Assembly: GCA_963575745.1 (NCBI GenBank) | Contig: CAUYUJ010018059.1 | Coordinates: 165,001-229,000, forward strand | Source of the DNA: Prorocentrum cordatum | Taxonomy: Eukaryota; Sar; Dinophyceae; Prorocentrales; Prorocentraceae | Length of the DNA stretch: 64,000 bases | Reading direction: 5' to 3' | Shown here: positions 1 to 9,174 of the stretch, piece by piece | Position numbering within the stretch: the first letter of the stretch is position 1 | Layout of the letters: each line of letters opens with the position of its first letter | Translations under genes and position numbers: made by a program | The notes under the pieces: model-generated | The model's database searches: none | The model's input: the letters and a program-made list of their open reading frames with translations, nothing else | Told to the model about the DNA's origin: nothing

Positions 1-735
1 CACCACAGGATACAGCAAAACACCACAGGAAACCACAGGACACCACAGGACACCACAGGAAACCACAGGACACCACAGGACACCACAGAATACCACTGAG
101 TGCCACAGAACGCAGGACATCACAAGAGAGCACAGGACACCACAGGACATTACAGGTCACCAGAGGACACCACAGGACACCACAGGACACTGCTGCACAG
201 CACAAGACAACACAGAACACCACAGGACACCACAGGACACCACAGGACACCACAGGACACTACAGCACACCACAGGAAACCACAGGACACCACAGGACAC
301 CACAGGACACCACAGGATACCACAAGACACTACAGGACACTGCTGCAAAGCACAAGACACCGCGCGGCACCATACGGCACCATAGGACACCACAGGACAC
401 CATAGGACACCACATGGCACTGATGAACACAGGACATCACAAGACGCCACAGGTCACCACAGGACACCACAGGAAACCACAGGACATCACAGGACGCCAC
501 GAAAAACTACAGAATACAGAACACCACAAGACACCACAGGACACCACAGGACACCACAGGACACCACCGGACACCACAGGACACCACAGGACACCGCAGG
601 ACATTACAGAGTACCACAGAACACAGGACATCACAAGACAGCACAGGACACCACAGGACACCATAGAACACCACAGGACACAACAGGACACTACAGGACA
701 CCACAGGACACCACAGGACACCACAGGACACCTTG
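1..735. repeat. 10-bp minisatellite, unit CACCACAGGA
   Basis: The decamer CACCACAGGA and close variants (CATTACAGGA, AACCACAGGA) run head to tail across the first 735 bases. Because 10 is not a multiple of 3, the array reads in every frame as a 10-residue His/Thr/Arg-rich peptide repeat and gives long artefactual open frames on both strands. I see no gene in it. The array runs off the left edge of the window. Confidence 0.95.
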
Positions 736-835
736 TTTGATTCTGCGGTCTAGCCATCTGCATAGACGTGCATGGCATCGCTGTGCAGTTCAACGTCAAG
801 TGGGTCTTTCGCACCCTGCACGGCTGTACTTGACG

Positions 836-2869
836 ATGTTTGTACCAGTAGCAGGGTGGGTTCAAAGCATTGTCTGCGCAGACGTCCTCCGTCTACGCCG
901 CACATTGTTAAGTTCAATGTCCCGCGCCTCGGAAGTCATGGGGATGCCCGTCACTAACACGTTCATCCATTTCTCCGAAGCGCCCTCCACAGGTCGTCGG
1001 GCCAGATCGTGGTCGCCTCCAAGGACCCGCTGCGCGTCCTTCGCCGTGGACTCCGAAAACAAGGACGATTTGCCATCCACCGCCGACGGCCTGCAGAACC
1101 TGCGCAGCATTCACGAGAACGACGGCGCTGCAATTCCACCGCCGCCGCGTTCTATGCCGATTGGCAAGAAGACGTGGAACCGCCTTTGCGGCGAACTCCG
1201 CGTCATGAACGCGGTCTTCTCGCCGACGCCCGCCTGGGGGTACGTCCACAACGCGCCAGGCGCCGAAGTCAAGCAGGCTCGCGGCTACCCCAAGACGGCC
1301 CCTTCAGCGTTGCGCTCGCGGTGGGTCAATTTTTTCCGCGGCCCCAGCGGCGACGAGCGGCCGAGTCGCGCCGCGCCGACGCAGCCGATGCCGAAGAAGA
1401 AGATGGCTCGGCGCGCAGCCGCGACGTCGGGGCCGTCAGATCCTACGGATATCGACCGCTTCGGCGAGCTCATCCACGAGCACCTCAGTTTGCCGCACTA
1501 TGGCGGCGGCCTTCGCTGCTGGACGCGGTCCAACCCCGACCGCGCCAAGGTTGAGCCGTCGGCTGCAGTCACTATGCGATCTATTCCAGTATCTCTCTTC
1601 GAAGACAAGCTGGCATGGGACGTAAGTCGCCCTTTTCTTCGGCTCCCAGGGCTCCCAGGCTTGGCAGAGTGCACGTTTAACTGCGCGCGGCATGTAGCTA
1701 GCGACCAGCAGACGTGGGACATCGAGAACATGGGGGGCGGGCCGTACTGCGCCAAGGACATGAACTCCCAAAGCCTCTTTAGATCGCAGCGAGCAGGTGA
1801 TGATCTTGCATTCGCGAACGTGGACTTGTCCGCCAGCGTTGCTTCAACGATCGGAAGGAAATTTGTGTTCCACGAGAAATTTCGAAAGTGTGGCCACTTC
1901 TTCTCCGCCTTCGTCGCGTCGGCAGACATCACTGAAGTGTGCGACGACCTCATGGGGCAGGTTGGGAGACGACGAGCGTTGCTTTGCCGCGTTCGCGCCG
2001 TCGCATTTGGACCTTCTGTTCAAACGCAGCGGCGAACGTTTGGCAGGCTTCGTTGGTTCCTTCTGCAGGTTTTGCAATGCAACACCGAGGCGTTCTGGAG
2101 CCGCGCCAAGCGGACGTCGAGCCTGACCGCGTTCGAGCTCAGGAGCAAGCAGCCCGCTGACTCAGACGACGACATGGAGAGGGAGGTGTATTTTTTAGAA
2201 GGCGGCGGCTCGCATGAAGCATCGGCAACTAATTTTGGCGGGGCGTCGTCCAGCGCGGCAGGTCCGCCGAGCGGCCCACCAGTTGCGGCGCGGCCAGCCC
2301 GATCTGGCGCCTCGGAGTTGAGTGCTTCGCAGGGCGAGGTGGGCGCTGCCATCATGGGCGCTCGCGTGCCTGACACCCAGGACCGGTGCGACGAGATGTA
2401 CTCGACGCAGAGGAGGCGGCGGACGCTCGGCGCGGGTCTCATCGGCAGCTTCCAGGCGTCTCGCGCGCCAGAAGCGTCTGCGCAGGGCGTCAATGCGCCG
2501 CTCGCGCCGGCAGTCCAGGCGAAGTCGCTATTGGGCCGCATCTTGGAAATGAGAAAGAAAGTGGAAGACGGGATGCAGGGTAGCGCTGAGTCAGCGCACG
2601 TTGTCATGACGCTGCTCGAGTATTTGGTGGCTGAAGCTGCGATGACAGACTTCAAAATATTGAATCAGTCGAAGCTGGGCCTGCTCTTAACTATCCAGGC
2701 GGAAGATCTTCGTGCTCATGATTACGTGGTTTTCCGATACGAGAAAGAGTTTGGCGCTTGGGCAAGAGAAGAAGTTCTGACTCTTCCAGATAAACGACTC
2801 TTGCTTGCAGCAGAGGGTATCCTTTTGCATATATATATATATATGATCTCGTCAAAGAGAACGAAGTAG
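836..2869 (+). CDS. hypothetical protein, about 677 aa
   Basis: I do not recognise this protein. The frame is open from 737, but the first ATG is at 836, with another at 917. The middle (residues about 240-462) is a block repeated in diverged form at 5826-6484; it contains WDIENMGGGPYCAKD and FVASADITEVCDDL. A Ser/Ala/Pro-rich linker follows, then a probably helical C-terminal part. The frame runs out in a short TA tract (about 2829-2843), and protein-like sequence resumes in another frame at 2893, so an intron or frameshift near 2850 is likely. It could be a host gene or the coding part of an unrecognised repeat family; the duplication favours the latter. Confidence 0.5.
   Translation: MFVPVAGWVQSIVCADVLRLRRTLLSSMSRASEVMGMPVTNTFIHFSEAPSTGRRARSWSPPRTRCASFAVDSENKDDLPSTADGLQNLRSIHENDGAAIPPPPRSMPIGKKTWNRLCGELRVMNAVFSPTPAWGYVHNAPGAEVKQARGYPKTAPSALRSRWVNFFRGPSGDERPSRAAPTQPMPKKKMARRAAATSGPSDPTDIDRFGELIHEHLSLPHYGGGLRCWTRSNPDRAKVEPSAAVTMRSIPVSLFEDKLAWDVSRPFLRLPGLPGLAECTFNCARHVASDQQTWDIENMGGGPYCAKDMNSQSLFRSQRAGDDLAFANVDLSASVASTIGRKFVFHEKFRKCGHFFSAFVASADITEVCDDLMGQVGRRRALLCRVRAVAFGPSVQTQRRTFGRLRWFLLQVLQCNTEAFWSRAKRTSSLTAFELRSKQPADSDDDMEREVYFLEGGGSHEASATNFGGASSSAAGPPSGPPVAARPARSGASELSASQGEVGAAIMGARVPDTQDRCDEMYSTQRRRRTLGAGLIGSFQASRAPEASAQGVNAPLAPAVQAKSLLGRILEMRKKVEDGMQGSAESAHVVMTLLEYLVAEAAMTDFKILNQSKLGLLLTIQAEDLRAHDYVVFRYEKEFGAWAREEVLTLPDKRLLLAAEGILLHIYIYMISSKRTK
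1557..2222 (+). repeat. diverged direct repeat, copy A (about 660 bp)
   Basis: Bases 1557-2222 align without large gaps to 5826-6484. Shared landmarks include ACTATGCGATCT, CCAGCAGACGTGGGACATCG, and GAGGT followed by a GAAGGCGG motif near the end. Copy A stays in one open frame throughout and is the better preserved copy. Confidence 0.85.
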
Positions 2870-2892
2870 AGATCCCCCGGGCGTGGGGCGAG

Positions 2893-3186
2893 TTGAACGC
2901 GAGGGCCAAAGCTGCGATCGACCTCAAGATACAAGACAATGGCAACGATGTCGATCGCGCGTTGGACAGCTTTGTTACGGCCGCCAAGAGCAAGTCCGAC
3001 TACGTCCGTCGGAGCTCGGACAACAAACCATGGAAGGCCCACTTCCTTCTCAGGCTGGCGGACGTTCTCTCCAAGCTTACTCGTTTCTTCGATTCGGAAT
3101 CCGGCATGACTCAGATGACTAGGACATCAAATGGCCTTTGGCCAAATTCGCCACCGTGCCAACGTAATGGAACAGAGGCGTCATGA
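2893..3186 (+). CDS. hypothetical exon-like fragment
   Basis: A 97-residue open stretch with charged, helical character, including NGNDVDRALDSFVTAAKSKS, directly follows the 836-2869 frame in a different phase. It may be the next exon of that gene, or its continuation after a frameshift across the TA tract. No domain is recognised, and the start is not an independent one with any certainty. Confidence 0.35.
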   Translation: MNARAKAAIDLKIQDNGNDVDRALDSFVTAAKSKSDYVRRSSDNKPWKAHFLLRLADVLSKLTRFFDSESGMTQMTRTSNGLWPNSPPCQRNGTEAS

Positions 3187-3941
3187 ATGTTAGTAGCGTG
3201 TTCGTGCGTGGCCTCTCGGGGGCATCTTGGAAGAAGCTTTGGATCCTCTTGGAGGCTGTCTGTGCGGCTCTTGGGGTTGCCTGGCTCCTCTTCGGGGCCT
3301 CTTGGCTCTGGTTTCCTTCCTCAGGAATGAGGATTGGATTTCAAAGGATGATGGAAGACCTCAAAACACGCCGAGTCCGCGGCGAAGGGCGCGGTGGCGG
3401 ATTTTTAAAAACCTGCTCAACTCCATTGCCTAAATCCAAAGGAACAGTTTTGGCGGACGTATACATTGATGAATTTGGCAATGAGAAGGCAAAGGCGCGA
3501 GACAATGATTGCTACTTTGTGGTGCCATTCAAAATTCATGTTACTGAAGCGGACGTTGCAAGATCTGGTTGGAATTTGGCGAGGTACGATACCGAATTGG
3601 ATTTGTGGACCCAGTCTATGTATTACAATAACGACGCCTTCTTTTCGGTGAAGCTTCTGTCGTGGAAGTTGGCGTTCAAAGGTATGGACTGCTGCAAAAT
3701 GATTTTTGAATGCGGCAGGGGCGGGGATGGAAAAGGAAGAGAGTTTGTTTTTGAGAAGGCACCATTTGGAGATAACTCCGGCAGTTTGGATTGCGGCGTC
3801 TTCCCAGATCGATCGGAATGGCGTCGTTCAGCTCATCTTGCATGGAACAAGCGATGCATCCGCATACAGGAGTTCGACTCGGTGGCGCGCGTCCTGCCTG
3901 ACATTTGGAAGAGATTCGTCGCGTGCGAGGATTTCGGGTAG
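3183..3941 (+). CDS. hypothetical protein with one membrane-like segment
   Basis: An ATG at 3183 opens a 252-residue frame. Residues about 19-45 are hydrophobic (WILLEAVCAALGVAWLLFGA), consistent with one membrane anchor or with chance coding. Residues 85-250 look like a soluble domain (VLADVYIDEFGNEK, YDTELDLWTQSMYYNND). After the stop, protein-like sequence continues in another frame at about 3945-4040 (DGLKKNNVMFDDFARERH) and then in the next gene. Segments 3183-6118 may therefore be one gene broken by several frameshifts or short introns. Family unknown. Confidence 0.4.
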   Translation: MNVSSVFVRGLSGASWKKLWILLEAVCAALGVAWLLFGASWLWFPSSGMRIGFQRMMEDLKTRRVRGEGRGGGFLKTCSTPLPKSKGTVLADVYIDEFGNEKAKARDNDCYFVVPFKIHVTEADVARSGWNLARYDTELDLWTQSMYYNNDAFFSVKLLSWKLAFKGMDCCKMIFECGRGGDGKGREFVFEKAPFGDNSGSLDCGVFPDRSEWRRSAHLAWNKRCIRIQEFDSVARVLPDIWKRFVACEDFG

Positions 3942-4007
3942 ATCGTAATTTGCGGTGCATACCTAGGGGCGATTCGTCGGATGGCTTGAAAAAGAACAAC
4001 GTTATGT

Positions 4008-5210
4008 TTGATGATTTCGCGCGTGAAAGACATCCAACATGAGACGGGGGTTTGGAGAGTGAGTGGCCGCCGTCGTTGCCCCAGGAGTTGCGTCGCGCAT
4101 TGCGATCAGCCCTGGAAGGAGTTGGATCTGCGTCAGAACTATGGGTTTGCATCCAAGAAGAAATTCACTGGCGTGAAAACGCAGGAGTGCAACTACGAGG
4201 GCATCCCCGTGATCGAACAAAAGAAACACATCTTCGCCGAGAGTGCCAGCGTGTTGGAACAAATCCAGAGGCGAATAATTTGCGGAAGGATGGGATTGGC
4301 GGAACTTGTCAAGACGCCAGAGGAGGTGGACCACGCTAATGGTAAGTTCTTATTCCGCACTGAAGAAGACCTCGATGATTTGCTACGCGATCCAATTCTG
4401 CTTTCCCGGTTTTACAAGCGGTATATCCACGTAATTGACGTTGAGTACGCCGATGAAGAAGCCCTCCGACTTCTGAACAATGTCGGAGAAATCGACCAGT
4501 CTCTTGCTGACGATCAGGCATGGCTTGCAAAAAGCTTGTGCGGACAAGGCTTCAACGTGGAGGCAGGTGCTCGGGAATCCGTTCAGGCAGACGAGCTCAT
4601 CCGCAAGGTTCACCACACGCGCAATGCATCGTCCATCAAGTTGCGGGGCATCGCCGATCTAGATTTCATCCCTGGCTTGAAGAAGTTGGCGCCGAGCTCG
4701 ATGGGGAAGAAGTCGGTGGTTCAAACTTTTGAAGATGCACTTGCCGCTGGATCCCTGAAGGTTTTCGCGCCATCGGACGCGAGAAATGCATTCCGGAAGC
4801 TCCTCGTTGACTTGCCGAAGTTGGAAGATACCCTAGAAGCAAGCGGCGGCGCCGACGCCTTTGGCGATTGGAATGCGTGGGGTAGTGTGTTTTCAATCAT
4901 CGACGATCTGAACGTGAGCCCCGAAATCAGTGAGGAGGAGCTGTCCAGACTCATGAAATACCCGCGTCAATCGTACCAAATGCCTGTCGCGCAACAGCGG
5001 ATTCGTCAGAGCGTGGCTACTAAGTACGAGCGCGTCAACATCAAGCTGCTACAGGCGCACGTGCAAAGGGATGTAGACCCGCACAACAGCTTCCTGAATA
5101 AGTTGATTGCGCGCTACCTCGAAGAGGGCACGGTTGTCGAACCCGCGTGGATGGGCATTTGGGAGACTCCAACGCGATACTATGTGAAGGAAGGGTACGG
5201 CCGGTGGTAG
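4008..5210 (+). CDS. hypothetical protein, about 400 aa, probably frameshifted at the 3' end
   Basis: The frame opens at ATG 4008, but the first 45 or so residues look poorly coding; the neighbouring frame (PPSLPQELRRALRSALEGV) looks better there, which suggests a frameshift near 4120. From about 4125 on it reads as a globular protein with acidic helices (LLRDPILLSRFYKRYIHVID, KLIARYLEEGTVVEP). It stops at 5208-5210 just after YYVKEGYGRW. One base out of phase, the sequence continues smoothly as PVVAAEYSIQNASSMAKSF, so a one-base indel near 5205 probably splits this gene from 5243-6118. No known domain seen. Confidence 0.45.
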   Translation: MMISRVKDIQHETGVWRVSGRRRCPRSCVAHCDQPWKELDLRQNYGFASKKKFTGVKTQECNYEGIPVIEQKKHIFAESASVLEQIQRRIICGRMGLAELVKTPEEVDHANGKFLFRTEEDLDDLLRDPILLSRFYKRYIHVIDVEYADEEALRLLNNVGEIDQSLADDQAWLAKSLCGQGFNVEAGARESVQADELIRKVHHTRNASSIKLRGIADLDFIPGLKKLAPSSMGKKSVVQTFEDALAAGSLKVFAPSDARNAFRKLLVDLPKLEDTLEASGGADAFGDWNAWGSVFSIIDDLNVSPEISEEELSRLMKYPRQSYQMPVAQQRIRQSVATKYERVNIKLLQAHVQRDVDPHNSFLNKLIARYLEEGTVVEPAWMGIWETPTRYYVKEGYGRW

Positions 5211-5242
5211 CTGCTGAGTACTCTATTCAAAATGCGTCCAGC

Positions 5243-6118
5243 ATGGCGAAGTCATTTGCTTTCCGCACCCACGCCGTGGACGTGGACCAAGAGGACAGCC
5301 ATGCCCGGCACTTATTGAACATATTGGAAGAAGAAGGGCTGCTTGAGTCCGAAGGCCACGACTTTTGCATGCTTCCTCTGCGCGTCAGGCACCGAGAATC
5401 GTGGCTGACTTTTGCGGAATGCTACGGCGGCATGAGCCGCAAGGAAGGCGAAAAGATGCACCAGGCTCTGGGTTACGGGCAGCTTCCTCGCAGCGAGGTG
5501 CCGCACCTGTGGAAACTTGCAGAGGAATGCCGCGAGGCTGCCAAGGTTCTCACCGGGATGCCAAAGCACGAATGGCTGCAGCAACACTACGCTGGCAGGC
5601 CAAATCCGCTCGTCAGCCGATTTGCAGCATTGCTGAGCTTCCGCGAGAACTCCTGCACTATCCGAACAGAAGAACTTCTTCGAGAGAAATGTTCGTCCAC
5701 AGTGCTCGTGTACACGCGTGGCGGAAGCGTTTTCGGATGCAGTTCTGCAGAAGGAAGGCAAAGCATTGAAACGTGCTTGGATAAAATCTCGGAAGAATTG
5801 AACTTTCCGATCCGGGTGAAGCCATGGGCTGCAGATACTATGCGATCTGTTGCAGTAGCACTCACTCTTCGAGGACAGGCAGGCCTGGGACGTAAATCGC
5901 CCCCTACCTCGGCTCCCGGGCTTGGCCAAGTGCTTGCTCAATTGCATGCGACACCTAGCCAGCGACCAGCAGACGTGGGACATCGAGAACATGGGAGACG
6001 GGCCGCACTGCGCCAAGGATTTGAGCTCCCAAAGCTTCTTTGGATCGCAGCGGGCGGGAGACGATCTCATACTCGCGAACGTAGACGTGCCTTTCCACGT
6101 CGCCTCAACGATCTGTAG
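5243..6118 (+). CDS. hypothetical protein, C-terminal continuation of the 4008 gene
   Basis: The ATG at 5243 lies inside a frame that probably continues the 4008-5210 protein after a frameshift. Residues 1-195 look coding (LLNILEEEGLLESEGHDFCM, ECYGGMSRKEGEKMHQALGY). Near 5850 it enters copy B of the 660-bp duplication. There a net +1 length change relative to copy A (about 4 bases) throws it into a non-homologous frame, so residues after about 205 are probably not real. Function unknown. Confidence 0.4.
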   Translation: MAKSFAFRTHAVDVDQEDSHARHLLNILEEEGLLESEGHDFCMLPLRVRHRESWLTFAECYGGMSRKEGEKMHQALGYGQLPRSEVPHLWKLAEECREAAKVLTGMPKHEWLQQHYAGRPNPLVSRFAALLSFRENSCTIRTEELLREKCSSTVLVYTRGGSVFGCSSAEGRQSIETCLDKISEELNFPIRVKPWAADTMRSVAVALTLRGQAGLGRKSPPTSAPGLGQVLAQLHATPSQRPADVGHREHGRRAALRQGFELPKLLWIAAGGRRSHTRERRRAFPRRLNDL

Positions 6119-6484
6119 AAAGTTCGTGTTCCACCAAAAATTTCAAGAGCATGGCAACTTATTCTCCGCGTTCGTTGCGTCGGCAGACATCGCCGAAGTG
6201 CACGACGACCTCTGGGGGCAGGTTGGGAGGGCAACGAATGTTGCTTTGCCGTGTTCACGCCGTCGCATTTGGACGTTATGTTCAATTGCAAGGACGAACG
6301 TCTGGCAGGCTCCATTCGTTCCTTCTGCAGGTTTTGCAATGCAGCGCCGAGGCGTTTTGGTGCCGCGCCAAGCGGACATCGGACCTGACCGTCTTCGAGC
6401 TCAGGAGCAGGCAGCCCGCTGACTCCGACGACTTCGCGGTGAGAGAGGTATATCTACTGGAAGGCGGTGGCTCACATGAGGCGC
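5826..6484 (+). pseudogene. diverged direct repeat, copy B, with two frameshifts
   Basis: This is the second copy of the block at 1557-2222. Matching protein appears in three successive frames: frame of 5243 up to about 5850, frame of 5922 (QQTWDIENMGDGPHCAKD) to about 6228, then frame of 6151 (VQLQGRTSGRLHSFLLQVLQ). The second break is one extra base in the run after GGTTGGGAGG near 6230, where copy A has GGTTGGGAGA. Copy B also appears to lack the segment matching 2215-2287 of copy A. It is a decayed duplicate. Confidence 0.75.
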
Positions 6485-7058
6485 GGCCAGCTGATCACCT
6501 AGCCACCCGAGCTCGATTCGTGGTGGAGATGGAACACATCTATTGTTTGTTCATGACGGGTCAGTTGGAACAGCAGAACTCGGCCACAATCATAGCGGTA
6601 CTCCAGGCGAGCCGTAACACCGTTCACTGTTCGAAGACGTTGTTTGAGTTGTGCATGTATGTGTACTTGTACAAACATATACATGCAGCACATGCTGGTG
6701 CCAGTGTATATATGCATCCGCATGCATGTGCTCATGTGATAAATGTGTGTATGTGTGCACATGCAACTATCATGCATGCACGCAGGCCTACATGAGTATT
6801 TGCATGCTTCCATTCATGCACATGCACGTATACATTTGTACACAACATATATATATGTATAAGTATATAGCGAATCCCAAATCCCCGCCGCCCACGCGGC
6901 GAGTCGCGGACAACCTTGGGATCCTTGGGCCACCTTCCACGAATAATTTCTGGATGTTAAACATGTGAGAGGTCTTCGACGTAATCAGTGAATGGTGCGA
7001 ATGGCTCCGCAAGGCGCGAAATGGACCTTCTTGGTGCCTTAGGTATTTGTTTTCTCAC
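6485..7058. other. non-coding, alternating TG/CA/TA-rich stretch
   Basis: No convincing gene. About 6640-6870 is rich in alternating purine-pyrimidine words (TGTGTATGTGTGCACATGCA, ATGCATGCACGCAGG, ATATATATGTATA), a composition prone to Z-DNA and cruciforms. The open frames across it are Cys/Met/His-rich artefacts of the repeat. Confidence 0.6.
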
Positions 7059-7730
7059 ATGTTCGATGTTGAGGTAGAGAGCATATCGCCTGGTGGGTGC
7101 GGAGGTTTCTCATGGCCACAATGTTCTTCGCCAACTCCGAGCGCTACGGGGGAGTCGCGTCTCATACCGCGCAGTCATCTCGTAGCGCGGGGCAGGCCGC
7201 AGGAGTGTGATTGGATGATCATCGCCGGCGAGGCGATGCGCCGGCGCGACTTGCTGGACGTCGCACTGCACGGCGTTGACTTCTCCGATACCGGCTCCCC
7301 AATTCCAGCGAGACCTGTTCCGCGGCGCAGAGAAATTCCGTCTAGCAACCGTTTCGTTCGCTTCGGATATTCCGTCATGGAAGATCATCTGGTTTTCCCT
7401 TTTTACAGGCACCCCTTCGGCGCCGCACGGGCGGGGCTTTTCCACGCGTCCAGGCGCATGCGCCGCGATGATTTCCTGGCCGCGGCGACCGCCTTGGAGA
7501 CGCATTCCCAGCGCAAGGCGACAGTGTTGAGGGGCCTGATGCTGCAAGAAACACTCAGACAGCCAGGCGGCCAAGAGTTTGCCGTCGTTATCGAGCAGGC
7601 CAGGCAGTGCGCGACGCTGCGGGAGAGCTCTATCTTCGCGAATATCTGCGTTGGCAAGGCGAACCGGGCGTCACTCAAGCTGGGGCGCAGCAGTTCGGCG
7701 CAACGATGCGAGGGGAATGAATGGCGTTAA
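7059..7730 (+). CDS. hypothetical protein, about 223 aa
   Basis: An ATG at 7059 opens a 223-residue frame, basic and Arg-rich, with SSNRFVRFGYSVMEDHLVFP and HASRRMRRDDFLAAATALET. The opposite strand is also open here (7110-7574), so GC-driven openness cannot be excluded. I recognise no domain. It lies just upstream of the LINE and could be flanking host DNA. Confidence 0.3.
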   Translation: MFDVEVESISPGGCGGFSWPQCSSPTPSATGESRLIPRSHLVARGRPQECDWMIIAGEAMRRRDLLDVALHGVDFSDTGSPIPARPVPRRREIPSSNRFVRFGYSVMEDHLVFPFYRHPFGAARAGLFHASRRMRRDDFLAAATALETHSQRKATVLRGLMLQETLRQPGGQEFAVVIEQARQCATLRESSIFANICVGKANRASLKLGRSSSAQRCEGNEWR

Positions 7731-7883
7731 GATTCGATCACTAGATAAGAATATCTTCTCGATGGGGCCAGACCCCGGCGCATTCCCCCTTGCTTCCTCA
7801 GCGAGGTGCGTGGCCCCAGGTAGCCGTCTGTCGGACGCGTTACTTTAGATTCCTTAACAAACGTCTCTTTATCCCAAAACGTC

Positions 7884-7894
7884 TTTGGCTCAAG
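7884..7894 (+). promoter_or_regulatory. possible dinoflagellate spliced-leader relic
   Basis: TTTGGCTCAAG matches the last 11 bases of the conserved 22-nt dinoflagellate spliced leader. It lies about 207 bases upstream of the LINE ORF1 ATG, where a leader fossil would sit if a trans-spliced RNA had been reinserted. Bases further 5' do not match, and GGTTGGCTCAGG-like words follow, so chance or a local repeat is possible. Confidence 0.35.
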
Positions 7895-8100
7895 GTTGGC
7901 TCAGGTTGGCTCATTTATTACCACAAGCCATTCCGGTACCGCAACTGTTCCTTGAGCCTTTGGGGATCGGTTATTGGGTTCAATCAGTGGGATATCGCCT
8001 CAATTTGGTGAATTCGTGAATCTTACTGGGTTTTGTCAATTCAGCGCTTCATTTCTATCTCAAATTTTGGGAAACTGGCTCTTGCTTCATCCTTTTGGCC

Positions 8101-9165
8101 ATGCCGGCATTGCAGATTGGAGAAACCATGCACAAGCTCTTATCATTGGACACCGATAAGCAGAAAAGACTGAGGGACGAAGCTCGGATGGTAGACGACG
8201 ACAAAGAAAATCAGCAAGAAGCCTCGAAAGCTATGAGAACCTTGGCGGCCAAGGGAGCTGCTAAGGGTACTGGTTTGGGAGAAAATGGTTCGATTCCATC
8301 GGGGGCTGCCTCGACCGCCACCGGTGCCGACGGGTTTCTTGCCCAACTCGAGTCTCTCCTAGACAAAAAGATCGCTCCTATCAAAGATCGTATTGATTCG
8401 TTACAATTCGATGTGTTGGGAACTCAAAAGGCGATGGCTCAGGAATTTTCAGTGGCCGTCACTCTGATCAATGACCATGAAGTAAAGCTTGCCAACCTTG
8501 AAGCGGGTGAAACCGAGGTGCAGAAAGCCTTCAACGAAAGGATTCTTGCCGTTGAGCTGGAGCAGAAGTCTCTGCGCGCGGAAATGGCAGCCAAACAGTT
8601 AGAAAGTCAGTCGAGCCAGGGTCCGTCGAGGAAAAAGGGTCCGCCGTGGGCTAGCACCCCAAGGGCAGATAGGGACATCTTCATTCTCACCAACCTGGGC
8701 TGGAATCTCAAGAAGCAGGAGGCCCTGGAGAAGGCACGGGCTGTCCTTCGCCGGGCGGATGTTCCCCAGCCCACGCATATTGTTGCACCATTTGGGTATG
8801 GGAGTTGTGTGGAGATTAAATGGAGTTCGATTGCAGTGGGACTTCAAGCGGCAGCTGCGATTCGTGATCTTAAGATCCCTGGGCACTTGGAACATACGAT
8901 CTGGTGTGGCCAGATTAGTACGAAGGAGGAGCGTGGCCCAGCAAAATTGTTCAAGACCGTATCAGAAGCCCTGGAAAGGGCAATGGGAGATCGCACGGAC
9001 AGTTACGTGGTTTGCTCTCGGACTCGAAAATTTTTCGTCTTGGACCGTCAGATAGGTGCTATCAAAGATGGGGAATTTCAGTGGCACGAGTCACTCAAGG
9101 AGATTCCCGACGAAGCGCTCCGTAAGACGCTCAAAGACACAATCGACGAAGCACTATCTCTTTGA
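8101..9165 (+). CDS. LINE ORF1, coiled-coil nucleic-acid-binding-like protein
   Basis: ORF1 of the LINE, 354 aa, starts at ATG 8101 in good context (GCCATGC). The N-terminal half is charged and heptad-like (LLDKKIAPIKDRIDSLQFDV, VELEQKSLRAEMAAKQLES), as expected of a trimerising LINE ORF1 coiled coil. After a basic Ser/Pro linker comes a compact domain of about 150 residues (DIFILTNLGWNLKKQEALEK through SYVVCSRTRKFFVLDRQIGA) that may bind RNA; I cannot assign it to a named family. It stops at TGA 9163-9165 and the same frame continues directly into ORF2. Confidence 0.75.
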   Translation: MPALQIGETMHKLLSLDTDKQKRLRDEARMVDDDKENQQEASKAMRTLAAKGAAKGTGLGENGSIPSGAASTATGADGFLAQLESLLDKKIAPIKDRIDSLQFDVLGTQKAMAQEFSVAVTLINDHEVKLANLEAGETEVQKAFNERILAVELEQKSLRAEMAAKQLESQSSQGPSRKKGPPWASTPRADRDIFILTNLGWNLKKQEALEKARAVLRRADVPQPTHIVAPFGYGSCVEIKWSSIAVGLQAAAAIRDLKIPGHLEHTIWCGQISTKEERGPAKLFKTVSEALERAMGDRTDSYVVCSRTRKFFVLDRQIGAIKDGEFQWHESLKEIPDEALRKTLKDTIDEALSL

Positions 9166-9174
9166 GATGCTCAC

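Noticed and set aside
100-740. His/Thr-rich repeat protein at the left edge
   Set aside because: A 10-bp minisatellite is open in all frames and has no other coding sign.
1618-1660. GTAAGT...CAG mini-intron in the first gene
   Set aside because: Only about 37 bp and not conserved in the second copy of the block.
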